39,371 nt of DNA, from contig JAFXHL010000077.1 of assembly GCA_017536405.1 (NCBI GenBank), positions 1 to 39,371 on the forward strand, given 5' to 3'. Positions 17,528-25,767 of this stretch are shown here, piece after piece. The stretch's first letter is position 1, and every line of letters begins with the position of its first letter. The notes below the pieces were generated by a model that did not search any database, was not told where the DNA came from, and worked only from the letters and a program-made list of their open reading frames with translations. The DNA comes from Oscillospiraceae bacterium. Its GTDB lineage: Bacteria > Bacillota > Clostridia > Oscillospirales > Ruminococcaceae. Position numbers and translations under genes: made by a program.

Positions 17528-18214
17528 TTATTTTCTGGAACCGAAAAGCGCGGTTCCTATTCTGACTACATTAGAGCCATATTTTATAGCAACGGGAAAA
17601 TCCGATGACATTCCCATTGATAAAACCCATACACTACTATTATCTATGTTTTTTGCCTTAATGTCAATAAAAAGTTCCTGCATTTTACAAAAAAATTTCT
17701 CAGAACACTCCTTAGGGGGTATTGACATAAGCCCTGAAACACGGATATTAGGGAGTTCAGAGAGTTCATAGCAGAAATCAAGAAGATTATCGGGGTCTAC
17801 CCCGCTTTTTGATTCTTCCCTACCGATATTGACTTCTATGAGGATATCTGTTGTTTTCTCTCTTATCCCTGAAAGGCGGTTTATTTCCTTTGCAAGTTTC
17901 ATATTATCGACCGAATGGATTCTGTTTACGCTGTCGATAATGTATTTCACTTTGTTTGTCTGTAAATGTCCTATAAAATCAACAGACGCTGATTTATCAT
18001 AAAAATCCCTTTTCGAAAGATATTCCTGAACTCTGTTTTCGCCGAGAAGTGTTATTCCGCTTTTAACGGCAGCATTTACCGCCTCGTAAGGAACTGTCTT
18101 TGTTACAGCCATAATATCTACTTTATCATCGGCTTTGCGGTATTTCGCCTTTGCCTCGCCCACTTCATAGATAATTCTTTCTGCGTTTTCTCTGATATAA
18201 TCAAATTCGTTCAT
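17528..18214 (-). CDS. yggS: YggS-family PLP homeostasis protein
   Basis: 228-residue single-domain TIM-barrel protein carrying pyridoxal 5'-phosphate. The PLP lysine is in IMAVTKTVP (about residue 38). GENRVQEYLSK, FIGHLQTNK, VDNMKLAKEIN and LSMGMSSDFPVAI are family hallmarks. YggS/PLPBP proteins have no known catalytic reaction and are thought to buffer PLP and influence amino-acid and keto-acid pools. GGTGAT lies just before ATG 18214. It is the ylmE position of the Bacillus ylm cluster, upstream of sepF. Confidence 0.94.
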   Translation of the reverse strand: MNEFDYIRENAERIIYEVGEAKAKYRKADDKVDIMAVTKTVPYEAVNAAVKSGITLLGENRVQEYLSKRDFYDKSASVDFIGHLQTNKVKYIIDSVNRIHSVDNMKLAKEINRLSGIREKTTDILIEVNIGREESKSGVDPDNLLDFCYELSELPNIRVSGLMSIPPKECSEKFFCKMQELFIDIKAKNIDNSSVWVLSMGMSSDFPVAIKYGSNVVRIGTALFGSRK

Positions 18215-18227
18215 TCATATCACCACT

Positions 18228-19577
18228 CTATGCGGGTTCTTCGGATGTTTCTGATGGTATTGTTTCTTCTGTGACAGAAGTTGTTGTAGTTTCGTTACCG
18301 ACTTTAAGTGCGGTTGTTGTGGTTGTTGTTTCTTCCGTGTCGGTTTCTTCGGTTTCTGCATAGAGAATGCCGATATATGCCATATCCTTTTCGGTTATGC
18401 TGTCAACGATGATATCGTCATAGAGAAGAACATATTCAGCATCACCTTTATTTGCGGAAAGGAGATAATCTTCGCCCTCATAGATAACATCAACCTTCTT
18501 GAAGACTATTCCCTGTCCGAGTTTTACATAGACGCCCTTTTCGCCTTTTGCATTGAATCTTATCGCCTCGCGGGGAACATAAATTCCCTCATAACTGCTT
18601 GCGACCATTTCAACTCTTTCAACGCGGTGTCTTACAATGCCGTCGATAAGTTTTTCGCTTTCAAGAACAACTATACTCTCATTCGGGTTATCTGTCGGAA
18701 TGATATCTGTTATCTTCGCGACAACTTCATCCTGACAGGATGCAAAGGTAAGTGTAACCTGCATTTCTTTCTGATAGAGTTTTGTTGAGTTATCGATTAT
18801 TCCGACAGCTTTCCATTTATAGCCGTCAACAATCTTTCCGACACCTGCGGAAGATTTTGTATCGCTGTTTGAAATAATCTTTCTTATATCATCTGCCGAA
18901 AGGTTTGTATAACTTTCGGGAGTGAGGATGTCTTCATAGCCGTCAACATTGCTGACAAAATAGCCTGAATAATCGGTTATTATCTCTGAAACAGGAGGAT
19001 TTACCTTCTTTTTCAGCATTTCGATTTCTGTTTCAAGCGATGTTATGACCTCATCAAAACCTTCTTCCTTTTCGGTTATGAGCGCCATAATATTCATATA
19101 CTCTGAAAGAGACTGTCTTTCATCGGCAAGTTTTGAGTAATCGCCCTTGGTTGCATAATAAACAGAATCGCGGTAGCGCTGTTTTATAAGCTCTGAAATA
19201 CCTTCGGGCTTTGCCGCAGCGACCGTTCCCGGCCCTGTTATCTTTTTGAGTGAGGCAAGTTCTTCTTCGAGTTCTTCGATTTTCTTTTCAAGTTCGGTAT
19301 CGGATTCGCTTCTGTAAACATAAGCTACTACTGAATTTCTTGAAAATTTACTGCCATCGGGATAAGGATAACTGATTATGCCGTTGCCGTTGCCTTTTAT
19401 TACATGTTCGTTTCTCAGAAAAACAGCATCAAACGAAACTCTGTCAACCGCAACATAGGAGACCGCTGTTTCGATATTGTAATCACCCTTGAAAGAAAGG
19501 ACAACCTGACTTCCGACTGTTATGAGTATGAAAAGCCCAAGAACAAAGACAAGTATCTTTACTATGTAACTGTTCAT
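18228..19577 (-). CDS. HlyD-like membrane-anchored protein of the division cluster
   Basis: 449 residues. One N-terminal membrane helix (about 6-28) is followed by an extracytoplasmic region with an adaptor-like plan: a beta/barrel-sandwich segment around 35-90 (AVFLRNEHVI, GNGIISYPYPDGSKFSRNSVVAYVY), a coiled coil (about 92-195), a second half with a matching barrel element (YSGYFVSNVDGYED), and a beta-barrel region (about 245-390). The last 45 residues are Thr/Glu/Ser-rich low complexity. This resembles HlyD/RND adaptor subunits, yet no transporter or outer-membrane channel gene is nearby. It sits between hfq and yggS. Function is unknown; a cell-envelope or division role is inferred from context only. 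Confidence 0.72.
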   Translation of the reverse strand: MNSYIVKILVFVLGLFILITVGSQVVLSFKGDYNIETAVSYVAVDRVSFDAVFLRNEHVIKGNGNGIISYPYPDGSKFSRNSVVAYVYRSESDTELEKKIEELEEELASLKKITGPGTVAAAKPEGISELIKQRYRDSVYYATKGDYSKLADERQSLSEYMNIMALITEKEEGFDEVITSLETEIEMLKKKVNPPVSEIITDYSGYFVSNVDGYEDILTPESYTNLSADDIRKIISNSDTKSSAGVGKIVDGYKWKAVGIIDNSTKLYQKEMQVTLTFASCQDEVVAKITDIIPTDNPNESIVVLESEKLIDGIVRHRVERVEMVASSYEGIYVPREAIRFNAKGEKGVYVKLGQGIVFKKVDVIYEGEDYLLSANKGDAEYVLLYDDIIVDSITEKDMAYIGILYAETEETDTEETTTTTTALKVGNETTTTSVTEETIPSETSEEPA

Positions 19578-19594
19578 CTGCTATCCCTTTCTTC

Positions 19595-19822
19595 TTATTC
19601 GGATTCTAAAATAGCAATCGGTTTTGAGGGGATTACTGTTGAAATGGCATGTTTGTAAACGAGGTATTGTTTTCCGTCGCCCTCAAGGATTACTGTATAG
19701 CCATCAAACCCTTTTATAAGACCCTTGAACTGAAAACCGTTTGTAAGGTAAACAGTAACGGGAGTTTTATCCTTTCTTGCCTGATTGAGAAAAACATCCT
19801 GCAGAATTATTCCTTTATTCAT
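19595..19822 (-). CDS. hfq: RNA chaperone Hfq
   Basis: 75-residue Sm-like protein that forms a hexameric ring and binds small RNAs and A-rich RNA. Sm1 appears as [21 protein letters not shown] and Sm2 as [13 protein letters not shown], the latter containing the family's YKHA motif. There is essentially no C-terminal tail beyond the Sm core, as in other Gram-positive Hfq proteins. AAAGGAAAGGGG lies upstream of ATG 19822. It follows miaA by 67 bases, the widely conserved miaA-hfq order, and leads into the division cluster. Confidence 0.96.
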   Translation of the reverse strand: MNKGIILQDVFLNQARKDKTPVTVYLTNGFQFKGLIKGFDGYTVILEGDGKQYLVYKHAISTVIPSKPIAILESE

Positions 19823-19877
19823 TTCACATTCCCCTTTCCTTTATCGGAATATGATACGGAAAAACCCATATCAATTT

Positions 19878-19886
19878 ATTATAACA
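19878..19886 (-). promoter_or_regulatory. Possible extended -10 promoter for hfq
   Basis: TGTTATAAT on the minus strand just after the miaA stop codon, about 55 bases before the hfq start. The -35 region at 17-base spacing (TAGCCA) is poor, so this would depend on the extended -10 element. It is the only promoter-like sequence I see ahead of the hfq-division-ileS block. Confidence 0.4.
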
Positions 19887-19889
19887 TAT

Positions 19890-20828
19890 TTAAAAGCATT
19901 TGGCTATATATTTTTTGCAATTCTCTATAATATTTTTTTCTGTAAGATTTTCATCCATATATATCCAGTTTATCCGTTCATCACGGCGGAACCATGTAAG
20001 CTGACGCTTGGCGTATCTTCTTGTTTCCTGTTTCAAGGTTTCAAGACATTCGGGTAAAGTCGATTTTCCCTCAAAATAAGGGATGAGTTCCTTATAGCCT
20101 ATCGCCTGGCAGACTGTATTCCCTATGCCCTGTTTATAGGCGTCGTGAGCCTCTTCAACCATTCCCGCATCCTTCATTTTATCGACACGCAGATTTATTC
20201 TGTCATAAAGTTTCTGTCTGTCGTGAAAATTAAGTCCTATCATACAGGCATTATATGGGCTTTCTTCTTCACGGCTCTGTTTTTTCAGTTCTGACATAGT
20301 TTTTCCCGAAAGTTCATAAGCCTCGATAGCGCGGATAATTCTTGTAAGATTATTAGGATGAAGTGTTTTTGCGGTTTCTGGGTCTATCTCCATAAGTTTA
20401 TTGAGCATTGCTTCGTTTCCGAGTTCTTTGGCTTCTTTTGTGAGGCGGTTTCTTATCTCATCGTTTGAAGAAGTATCGTCGAAAACGATATTATCGACAA
20501 GTGATGAAATATAAAGTCCCGTTCCGCCGACTATTATCGGGAGTTTACCTCTGTTATGGATATCGGCTATGACTTTTCTCGCCTCAGAAAGATACTGTGC
20601 GACGCTGTATTTTTCTCCCCACTCAACAAAGCTCATAAGATGATGAGGAATACCGCATTTTTCTTCTTCGGTGGGTTTTGCGGTTGCTATGTCAAGCCCC
20701 TTATAAATCTGCATTGAATCGGCAGAAACTATCTCGGCATCATACTCTTTAGCAAGAGAGATAGACACCGCTGTCTTGCCCGACGCAGTAGGCCCTGCTA
20801 TTACAACTATCGGAATTTTGTTCATCAT
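19890..20828 (-). CDS. miaA: tRNA dimethylallyltransferase
   Basis: 312-residue enzyme that transfers a dimethylallyl group to N6 of A37 in tRNAs reading U-starting codons. The P-loop is IAGPTASGKTAVS (about 10-20). Further motifs are SADSMQIYKGLDIATAKPT, IIVGGTGLYI and RRYAKRQLTWFRRD. It makes the substrate that MiaB, encoded upstream in the same block, then methylthiolates. The ATG at 20828 overlaps the mutL stop by four bases; the next codon is also ATG (20825) and has slightly better spacing from AGAGAGTG, so the true N-terminus could be one residue shorter. Confidence 0.96.
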   Translation of the reverse strand: MMNKIPIVVIAGPTASGKTAVSISLAKEYDAEIVSADSMQIYKGLDIATAKPTEEEKCGIPHHLMSFVEWGEKYSVAQYLSEARKVIADIHNRGKLPIIVGGTGLYISSLVDNIVFDDTSSNDEIRNRLTKEAKELGNEAMLNKLMEIDPETAKTLHPNNLTRIIRAIEAYELSGKTMSELKKQSREEESPYNACMIGLNFHDRQKLYDRINLRVDKMKDAGMVEEAHDAYKQGIGNTVCQAIGYKELIPYFEGKSTLPECLETLKQETRRYAKRQLTWFRRDERINWIYMDENLTEKNIIENCKKYIAKCF

Positions 20829-22720
20829 AACACTCTCTTAAATCTTTTTTCAAGTTCTCTTTCTGTTATTGTCGCTATGACAGGTCTTCCATGTGGGCAA
20901 TATCTTATATTGTCATTAGAAAGAACCTGCTTTGCTAAATGTTCGAGTTCTAAAATATTATTCTTATCGTGTGCTTTTATCGCCGCTTTACAAGCCATTG
21001 AATGATAGATTTCATCAAGAAGGCTTACCTGTGTATTATTATTGTTTTCTGAAAGTTTTTCGATTATTTCACAAAAAACATCCGCGGCAACATCAATATC
21101 AAAAATTGTGGGTATTCCCGTTATCAGAACTTCGTTTCCATCGGCTTCCTCAAATGTAAAACCTGAATTTTCAACGGTTTCTTTGTTTTCAAAGAGGACT
21201 GTATGTTGTTCGGGCGTGAGGACTATATTTTCGGGTGACGCTAAAAGCTGTGAAGAAAATCCGTTATCCTCGGATTTGAGTTTTTCAAAGATGATGCGTT
21301 CGTGTGCGGCGTGTTTATCAATGATTAAAAGGTCATCTTCCATTTCGATGAGGATATAGGTCTTTAAAAACTCACCTATGACTCTGAAATCGGGGATTTT
21401 CTTTATTTCGGGTTTAATTTCTTCGGGGGCAGGTTTGATTTCTTCTTTCTTTACAAAAGATGTTTTTGAAAGATATTTGAAACCTTTTTCCTCAAAAGGA
21501 ATTTCTTCTTTTATTGGCTGTTTTGGTTTTTCTTCGCAAACGGGTGGAATTATAGGTTTGATTTCTTCTTTTTCATCTGAAGAATCTATTATGAGTTTTT
21601 TCTTTTCGGATGAAAATGCAACCTGATCTTCTTTTGAATATTCGGGAACAATTCTTCTTACATCAACGGAATAATCGGGCTTTTTCTGAGGAATTACAGG
21701 AAGTTCTTCTTCCTTTTTCTCTGAAATAATATCGTAATTCATAACGGCATTTTTTACGCCGAAATAAATAGCATCAAAAACGGGCTTTTCATCAGAAAAT
21801 CTGACTTCGAGTTTTGTCGGGTGAACATTTATATCGATACTATCGGGCGGAATTTCGATATTGAGGACACAGGACGGAAATTTACCCGTCATTATGACAT
21901 TACGATAAGCCTCTTCGAGAGAGACTGTGCAGATAACGGCTTTTATATAGCGGTTATTGACAAAGAAATTCTGCAACTGTCTGTTGGGAGAGGCTGAAAG
22001 TGGTTTTACGGTATATCCGCAAACACGGATACCGCTGTATGTATAGTCAACAGGAATAAGGCTTTCGGCAAAAGACCTTCCCATAACTGCATAGATTGCA
22101 GAATAAAGGTCGTTATCGCCGGGAGTCATTAACCCCTGTTTATTGTCTCTTATAAATTTGAATGAAATTTCGGGGTGAGAAAGCGCAAGTTTTCCCACTA
22201 CGGATGCTACTGCGTTGCCTTCGGAAACATCTTTTTTAAGAAATTTCTGTCTTGCGGGGACATTATAGAAAATATCCCTTATTATTATCATTGTTCCGTC
22301 GGGACAACCGCATTGTTCCTTGATTTTTTCTTCGGAACCTTCTATGACATAGTGGGTTCCGAACTGATTGTCTTTTGTTTTGGTTAAAACTTCAACCTTT
22401 GAAACAGCAGAAACAGAGGCTAATGCTTCGCCTCTGAATCCTAATGTGAGAATTTTTTCAAGGTCATCCTTTTCCTTGATTTTACTTGTTGCGTGGCGCA
22501 GAAATGCCGTTGAAATATCATCTTCGGATATACCGCACCCGTTATCTGAGATACGGATATATGTTCTTCCGCCGTTTTTTATTTCAACAGTTATGGAAGT
22601 AGCGCCACTGTCTATCGAGTTTTCGACAAGTTCCTTGACAACGGATGATGGTCTGTCGATAACTTCGCCTGCGGCTATGAGTTCGGCTATATCTTTTGAG
22701 AGAAGATTTATTTTAGGCAT
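20825..22720 (-). CDS. mutL: DNA mismatch repair protein MutL (endonuclease type)
   Basis: 631 residues. The GHKL ATPase has ELVENSIDSGA (about 30-40), DNGCGI (59-64) and GFRGEALASVSAV (94-106), followed by the transducer domain (to about 330), a charged Pro/Glu/Lys-rich linker (about 335-440) and the C-terminal dimerisation domain. The nicking-endonuclease motif is present as D468-KHA...E474...E479 (consensus DQHA-x2-E-x4-E, with K for Q), together with ACKAAIKAHD and CPHGRP metal-site elements. This is the MutL type expected where methyl-directed MutH is absent. AAGGAGG precedes the ATG, and the gene follows mutS by 13 bases. Confidence 0.96.
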   Translation of the reverse strand: MPKINLLSKDIAELIAAGEVIDRPSSVVKELVENSIDSGATSITVEIKNGGRTYIRISDNGCGISEDDISTAFLRHATSKIKEKDDLEKILTLGFRGEALASVSAVSKVEVLTKTKDNQFGTHYVIEGSEEKIKEQCGCPDGTMIIIRDIFYNVPARQKFLKKDVSEGNAVASVVGKLALSHPEISFKFIRDNKQGLMTPGDNDLYSAIYAVMGRSFAESLIPVDYTYSGIRVCGYTVKPLSASPNRQLQNFFVNNRYIKAVICTVSLEEAYRNVIMTGKFPSCVLNIEIPPDSIDINVHPTKLEVRFSDEKPVFDAIYFGVKNAVMNYDIISEKKEEELPVIPQKKPDYSVDVRRIVPEYSKEDQVAFSSEKKKLIIDSSDEKEEIKPIIPPVCEEKPKQPIKEEIPFEEKGFKYLSKTSFVKKEEIKPAPEEIKPEIKKIPDFRVIGEFLKTYILIEMEDDLLIIDKHAAHERIIFEKLKSEDNGFSSQLLASPENIVLTPEQHTVLFENKETVENSGFTFEEADGNEVLITGIPTIFDIDVAADVFCEIIEKLSENNNNTQVSLLDEIYHSMACKAAIKAHDKNNILELEHLAKQVLSNDNIRYCPHGRPVIATITERELEKRFKRVL

Positions 22721-22733
22721 TTTCTACACCTCC

Positions 22734-25334
22734 TTAAAGCATATCAATGAGTTCACCGAGGAAATATTTTGCATCATCGGGGGTAAGTTCATCGATATTT
22801 GTTTTCTTGAGTTTTTCAATAATATCATCGTGGCTTATTGATGAGAATGAAATCTGGTCAGTAGACTCCTTAACAGGCTTTGTTTCGGTATTCTGTTCGA
22901 GCTCTGAAAGAATCTGTTTTGCGCGGTTTGTTACCTTTGAGGGAATACCTGCAAGTTTCGCTACTTCGATACCGTAGCTTTCATCCGCACCGCCTTCGAC
23001 GATTTTTCTGAGGAATTTTATTTCCTCGCCTCTTTTCTTTACGGCAACACTGTAATTCTTAACGCCTTCTAAAGTTCCCTCTAAAGCGATAAGTTCGTGA
23101 TAATGGGTTGCGAAAAGGGTTTTGCATCCGAGAGTTCTCTTGTTTGAAATCTGTTCTGCTATGGCTTTTGCGATGCTGAGACCATCAAGGGTTGATGTTC
23201 CTCTTCCGACTTCGTCTAAGATAACAAGGCTGTTTTTCGTTGCGTTTTTAAGAATATCGGCAACTTCGCTCATTTCAACCATAAAGGTTGACTGTCCTGC
23301 AGATAAATCATCGGATGCGCCTATTCTTGTGAAAATCTTATCCACTATCGAAATTTTCGCATAGGATGCAGGCACGAAACAGCCTATCTGCGCCATAAGG
23401 GTTATTAAGGCTACCTGACGCATATATGTTGATTTACCTGACATATTGGGGCCTGTTATAATCGCCATACGGTTAGCGTCGGTATCTGTTTTTGTATCGT
23501 TGGGGACAAACATTTCATCTGATAACATAAGTTCGACAACAGGATGTCTGCCGTCTTTTATGTTTATTGTTCCGTCAACGGAAATATCGGGTCTTACATA
23601 CTGGTTTTTTGATGAAACATAAGAGAAAGACGCCATAACATCGAGGATTGCGAGTGCTGACGCGGTTTTCTGGACTTCATCGAGTTTTGTTGCGACAAAA
23701 TCACGGACTTCATTGAAAATATCGTTTTCAAGGGCTATTATTTTATCCTTTGCACCGATGATTTTATTCTCCTCGTGTTTCAGTTCTTCGGTTATAAAAC
23801 GCTCTGCGTTTGTGAGAGTCTGTTTTCTTATGTATGTTTCGGGGATAAGGTCGTAATTAGACTTTGTAACCTCGATATAATATCCGAAAACTCTGTTATA
23901 TCCGATTTTGAGATTCTTTATTCCTGTTCTTTCTTTTTCGCGTTCTTCGATTTCTTTTAAGATATCATTTCCTCCGCCGACAATCCTGCGGAGTTCGTCA
24001 AGTTCTTCATTGAAACCGTCTTTTATCACTCCGCCTTCTTTGAGGTTTACGGGAGGTTCATCAACGATTGCGTTTTCAACGAGATTTGAAACTTCGTCCA
24101 AGGTATAGATATCATCGTTGCAGGAACTGAGAAGTTTACAGTCAAATTCTGAAAGAATTGATTTTATTTCGGGAAGGCGCGAAAGAGTCATAGAAAGGGC
24201 TTTTAAATCTCTTGGAGTTATCGTTTTATAGATAACCCTCGTCATAAGACGCTCGATATCGTAAACGCCCGATAAAGCCTCGATAAGATTATCTCTCGCG
24301 ACAGATTTTAAAGTAAGCTGTTCCACTGCGTCAAGTCGCATAATTATCTTTGCGGGCTTTATAAGGGGCTGTTCGATATATGAACGGAGAAGTCGTTTTC
24401 CCATAGAGGTCTGTGTATGGTCCAAAACCCAGAGAAGACTTCCCTTTTTCTCTTTGTTACGCATTGTTTCTATAAGTTCAAGATTTCTTCTCGCGGTAAG
24501 GTCAAGCCCCATAAAAGCATCGTCAGAACGGATATCAATTTTTGTAAATCTTCCGATTACGGCTTTCTGTGTGTCTGATATGTAGGAAAAAAGTCCGCAA
24601 AGGGATAATGTTCCTATATTTTCTTTAAGGCCTAACTGTTCAAGCGAGGTTGCATTGAACTGCCCCAAAAGAGAGGCTTTGTTTTTTGATATGTCAAAAT
24701 TTTCTTCTGAAAGAAGAATTTCTGAACACTTAAGTTTTTCCTTTATGAAATGATTTACAGAGAGAAGTTTTCTTGCGTTTTGATTATAAAGAATTTCACG
24801 GGGTGAAAATCTTGAAAGTTCATCAATAACCGAACTTTCGGAAAGTTCGTTTTCATTGACAAAAAGGCATACTTCACCCGTTGAAATATCGGCAAATGAA
24901 ATTGCAAATTTATTTTCTTCGCAATAAAGCGTGCAAAGATAGTTATTGACTTCATCGTTAAGCATACTGCTGTCGGTTAAAGTTCCCGGTGTGACAATCT
25001 TAACGACATCGCGCACTACTATGCCCTTACTTTCGGAAGGGTCTGTAAGTTGTTCGCATATTGCGACCTTTTCACCTAAATCGACAAGTCTTTTTATGTA
25101 GGTATCGCAGGCATGATGAGGAACGCCACACATTGGTGCGCGTTCACCGAGCCCACAATCCTTGCCTGTAAGAGTAAGTTCGAGCATTCGGGATACTCTT
25201 ATGGCGTCATCAAAGAACATTTCGTAAAAGTCGCCTACTCTGAAGAAAAGAACATGATCTTTATACTTTTCTTTTGCTTCGAGATACTGGCGCATCATGG
25301 GTGAAAGTTTCTGTAAATCAATCCCCTCTGTCAT
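22734..25334 (-). CDS. mutS: DNA mismatch recognition protein MutS
   Basis: 866 residues. The N-terminal mismatch-binding domain has the Phe-x-Glu element (FFRVGDFYEMFFDDA), followed by connector, core/lever and clamp domains and a C-terminal ABC ATPase with Walker A TGPNMSGKST, the QVALITLMAQIGCFVPA segment, Walker B SLVILDEVGRGTST and FATHYHEL. I placed the start at ATG 25334 (MTEGIDLQKLSPMM). The longer frame, to 25376, would overlap ylbF by 40 bases and add a non-homologous leader. The best ribosome site, GGAGG, lies 12 bases upstream inside the last codons of ylbF, so translation is probably coupled to that gene. Confidence 0.96.
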   Translation of the reverse strand: MTEGIDLQKLSPMMRQYLEAKEKYKDHVLFFRVGDFYEMFFDDAIRVSRMLELTLTGKDCGLGERAPMCGVPHHACDTYIKRLVDLGEKVAICEQLTDPSESKGIVVRDVVKIVTPGTLTDSSMLNDEVNNYLCTLYCEENKFAISFADISTGEVCLFVNENELSESSVIDELSRFSPREILYNQNARKLLSVNHFIKEKLKCSEILLSEENFDISKNKASLLGQFNATSLEQLGLKENIGTLSLCGLFSYISDTQKAVIGRFTKIDIRSDDAFMGLDLTARRNLELIETMRNKEKKGSLLWVLDHTQTSMGKRLLRSYIEQPLIKPAKIIMRLDAVEQLTLKSVARDNLIEALSGVYDIERLMTRVIYKTITPRDLKALSMTLSRLPEIKSILSEFDCKLLSSCNDDIYTLDEVSNLVENAIVDEPPVNLKEGGVIKDGFNEELDELRRIVGGGNDILKEIEEREKERTGIKNLKIGYNRVFGYYIEVTKSNYDLIPETYIRKQTLTNAERFITEELKHEENKIIGAKDKIIALENDIFNEVRDFVATKLDEVQKTASALAILDVMASFSYVSSKNQYVRPDISVDGTINIKDGRHPVVELMLSDEMFVPNDTKTDTDANRMAIITGPNMSGKSTYMRQVALITLMAQIGCFVPASYAKISIVDKIFTRIGASDDLSAGQSTFMVEMSEVADILKNATKNSLVILDEVGRGTSTLDGLSIAKAIAEQISNKRTLGCKTLFATHYHELIALEGTLEGVKNYSVAVKKRGEEIKFLRKIVEGGADESYGIEVAKLAGIPSKVTNRAKQILSELEQNTETKPVKESTDQISFSSISHDDIIEKLKKTNIDELTPDDAKYFLGELIDML

Positions 25335-25336
25335 TA

Positions 25337-25747
25337 TTAGTGGCAACCTCCGCATGTAGCACAGCTTCCACCGCATGAATGAGGCATTTCTGTGGGACAG
25401 GTTTCAGGGTCTTCACCGTTTGCTGATGCTGTGATGATATAGTTTACCTGTGAAAGAAGGTCATCCATAGCTTCTTTAGCGTTGTTGAACGCTGTCATAT
25501 TTTCATTCTTCATAATGTTTCCGTAAAGAGTCTTGATTTCGCCGTCAAGCTTCTGGAGCTTGTCTGTATCCTTATCGGGCTTTGCCATTTCAGCACCGAG
25601 TTCCATTCTCTTTTCGTTGAAATCAGCGATGAGTTTCTGGAGTTCTTCATCCTTGTCGTTGAGTTCACGGGCAGTATGATATGCCTTATATCTTTCGTCT
25701 GCCTGAATCTGCTTTCCGAGTTCTCTTGCCATTGAAATTGCGTCCAT
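25337..25747 (-). CDS. YlbF/YmcA-family protein with cysteine-rich tail
   Basis: 136 residues. A helical YlbF/YmcA (Com_YlbF) domain of about 110 residues, with LGKQIQADERYKAYHTAREL and LDGEIKTLYGNIMKNENMTAF, is followed by a tail with five cysteines and two histidines: C117, C125, C129, C132, C135 plus H124 and H136 (SCGGSCATCGGCH at the end). In Bacillus the YlbF-YmcA-YaaT (Ric) complex carries Fe-S clusters, affects RNase Y-dependent mRNA processing and has been connected with MiaB-dependent tRNA methylthiolation. Here the gene directly follows miaB. A metal or Fe-S ligand role for the tail is inference. Strong AAAAGGAG precedes ATG 25747. Confidence 0.85.
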   Translation of the reverse strand: MDAISMARELGKQIQADERYKAYHTARELNDKDEELQKLIADFNEKRMELGAEMAKPDKDTDKLQKLDGEIKTLYGNIMKNENMTAFNNAKEAMDDLLSQVNYIITASANGEDPETCPTEMPHSCGGSCATCGGCH

Positions 25748-25767
25748 TTTAAAAATCTCCTTTTAAA

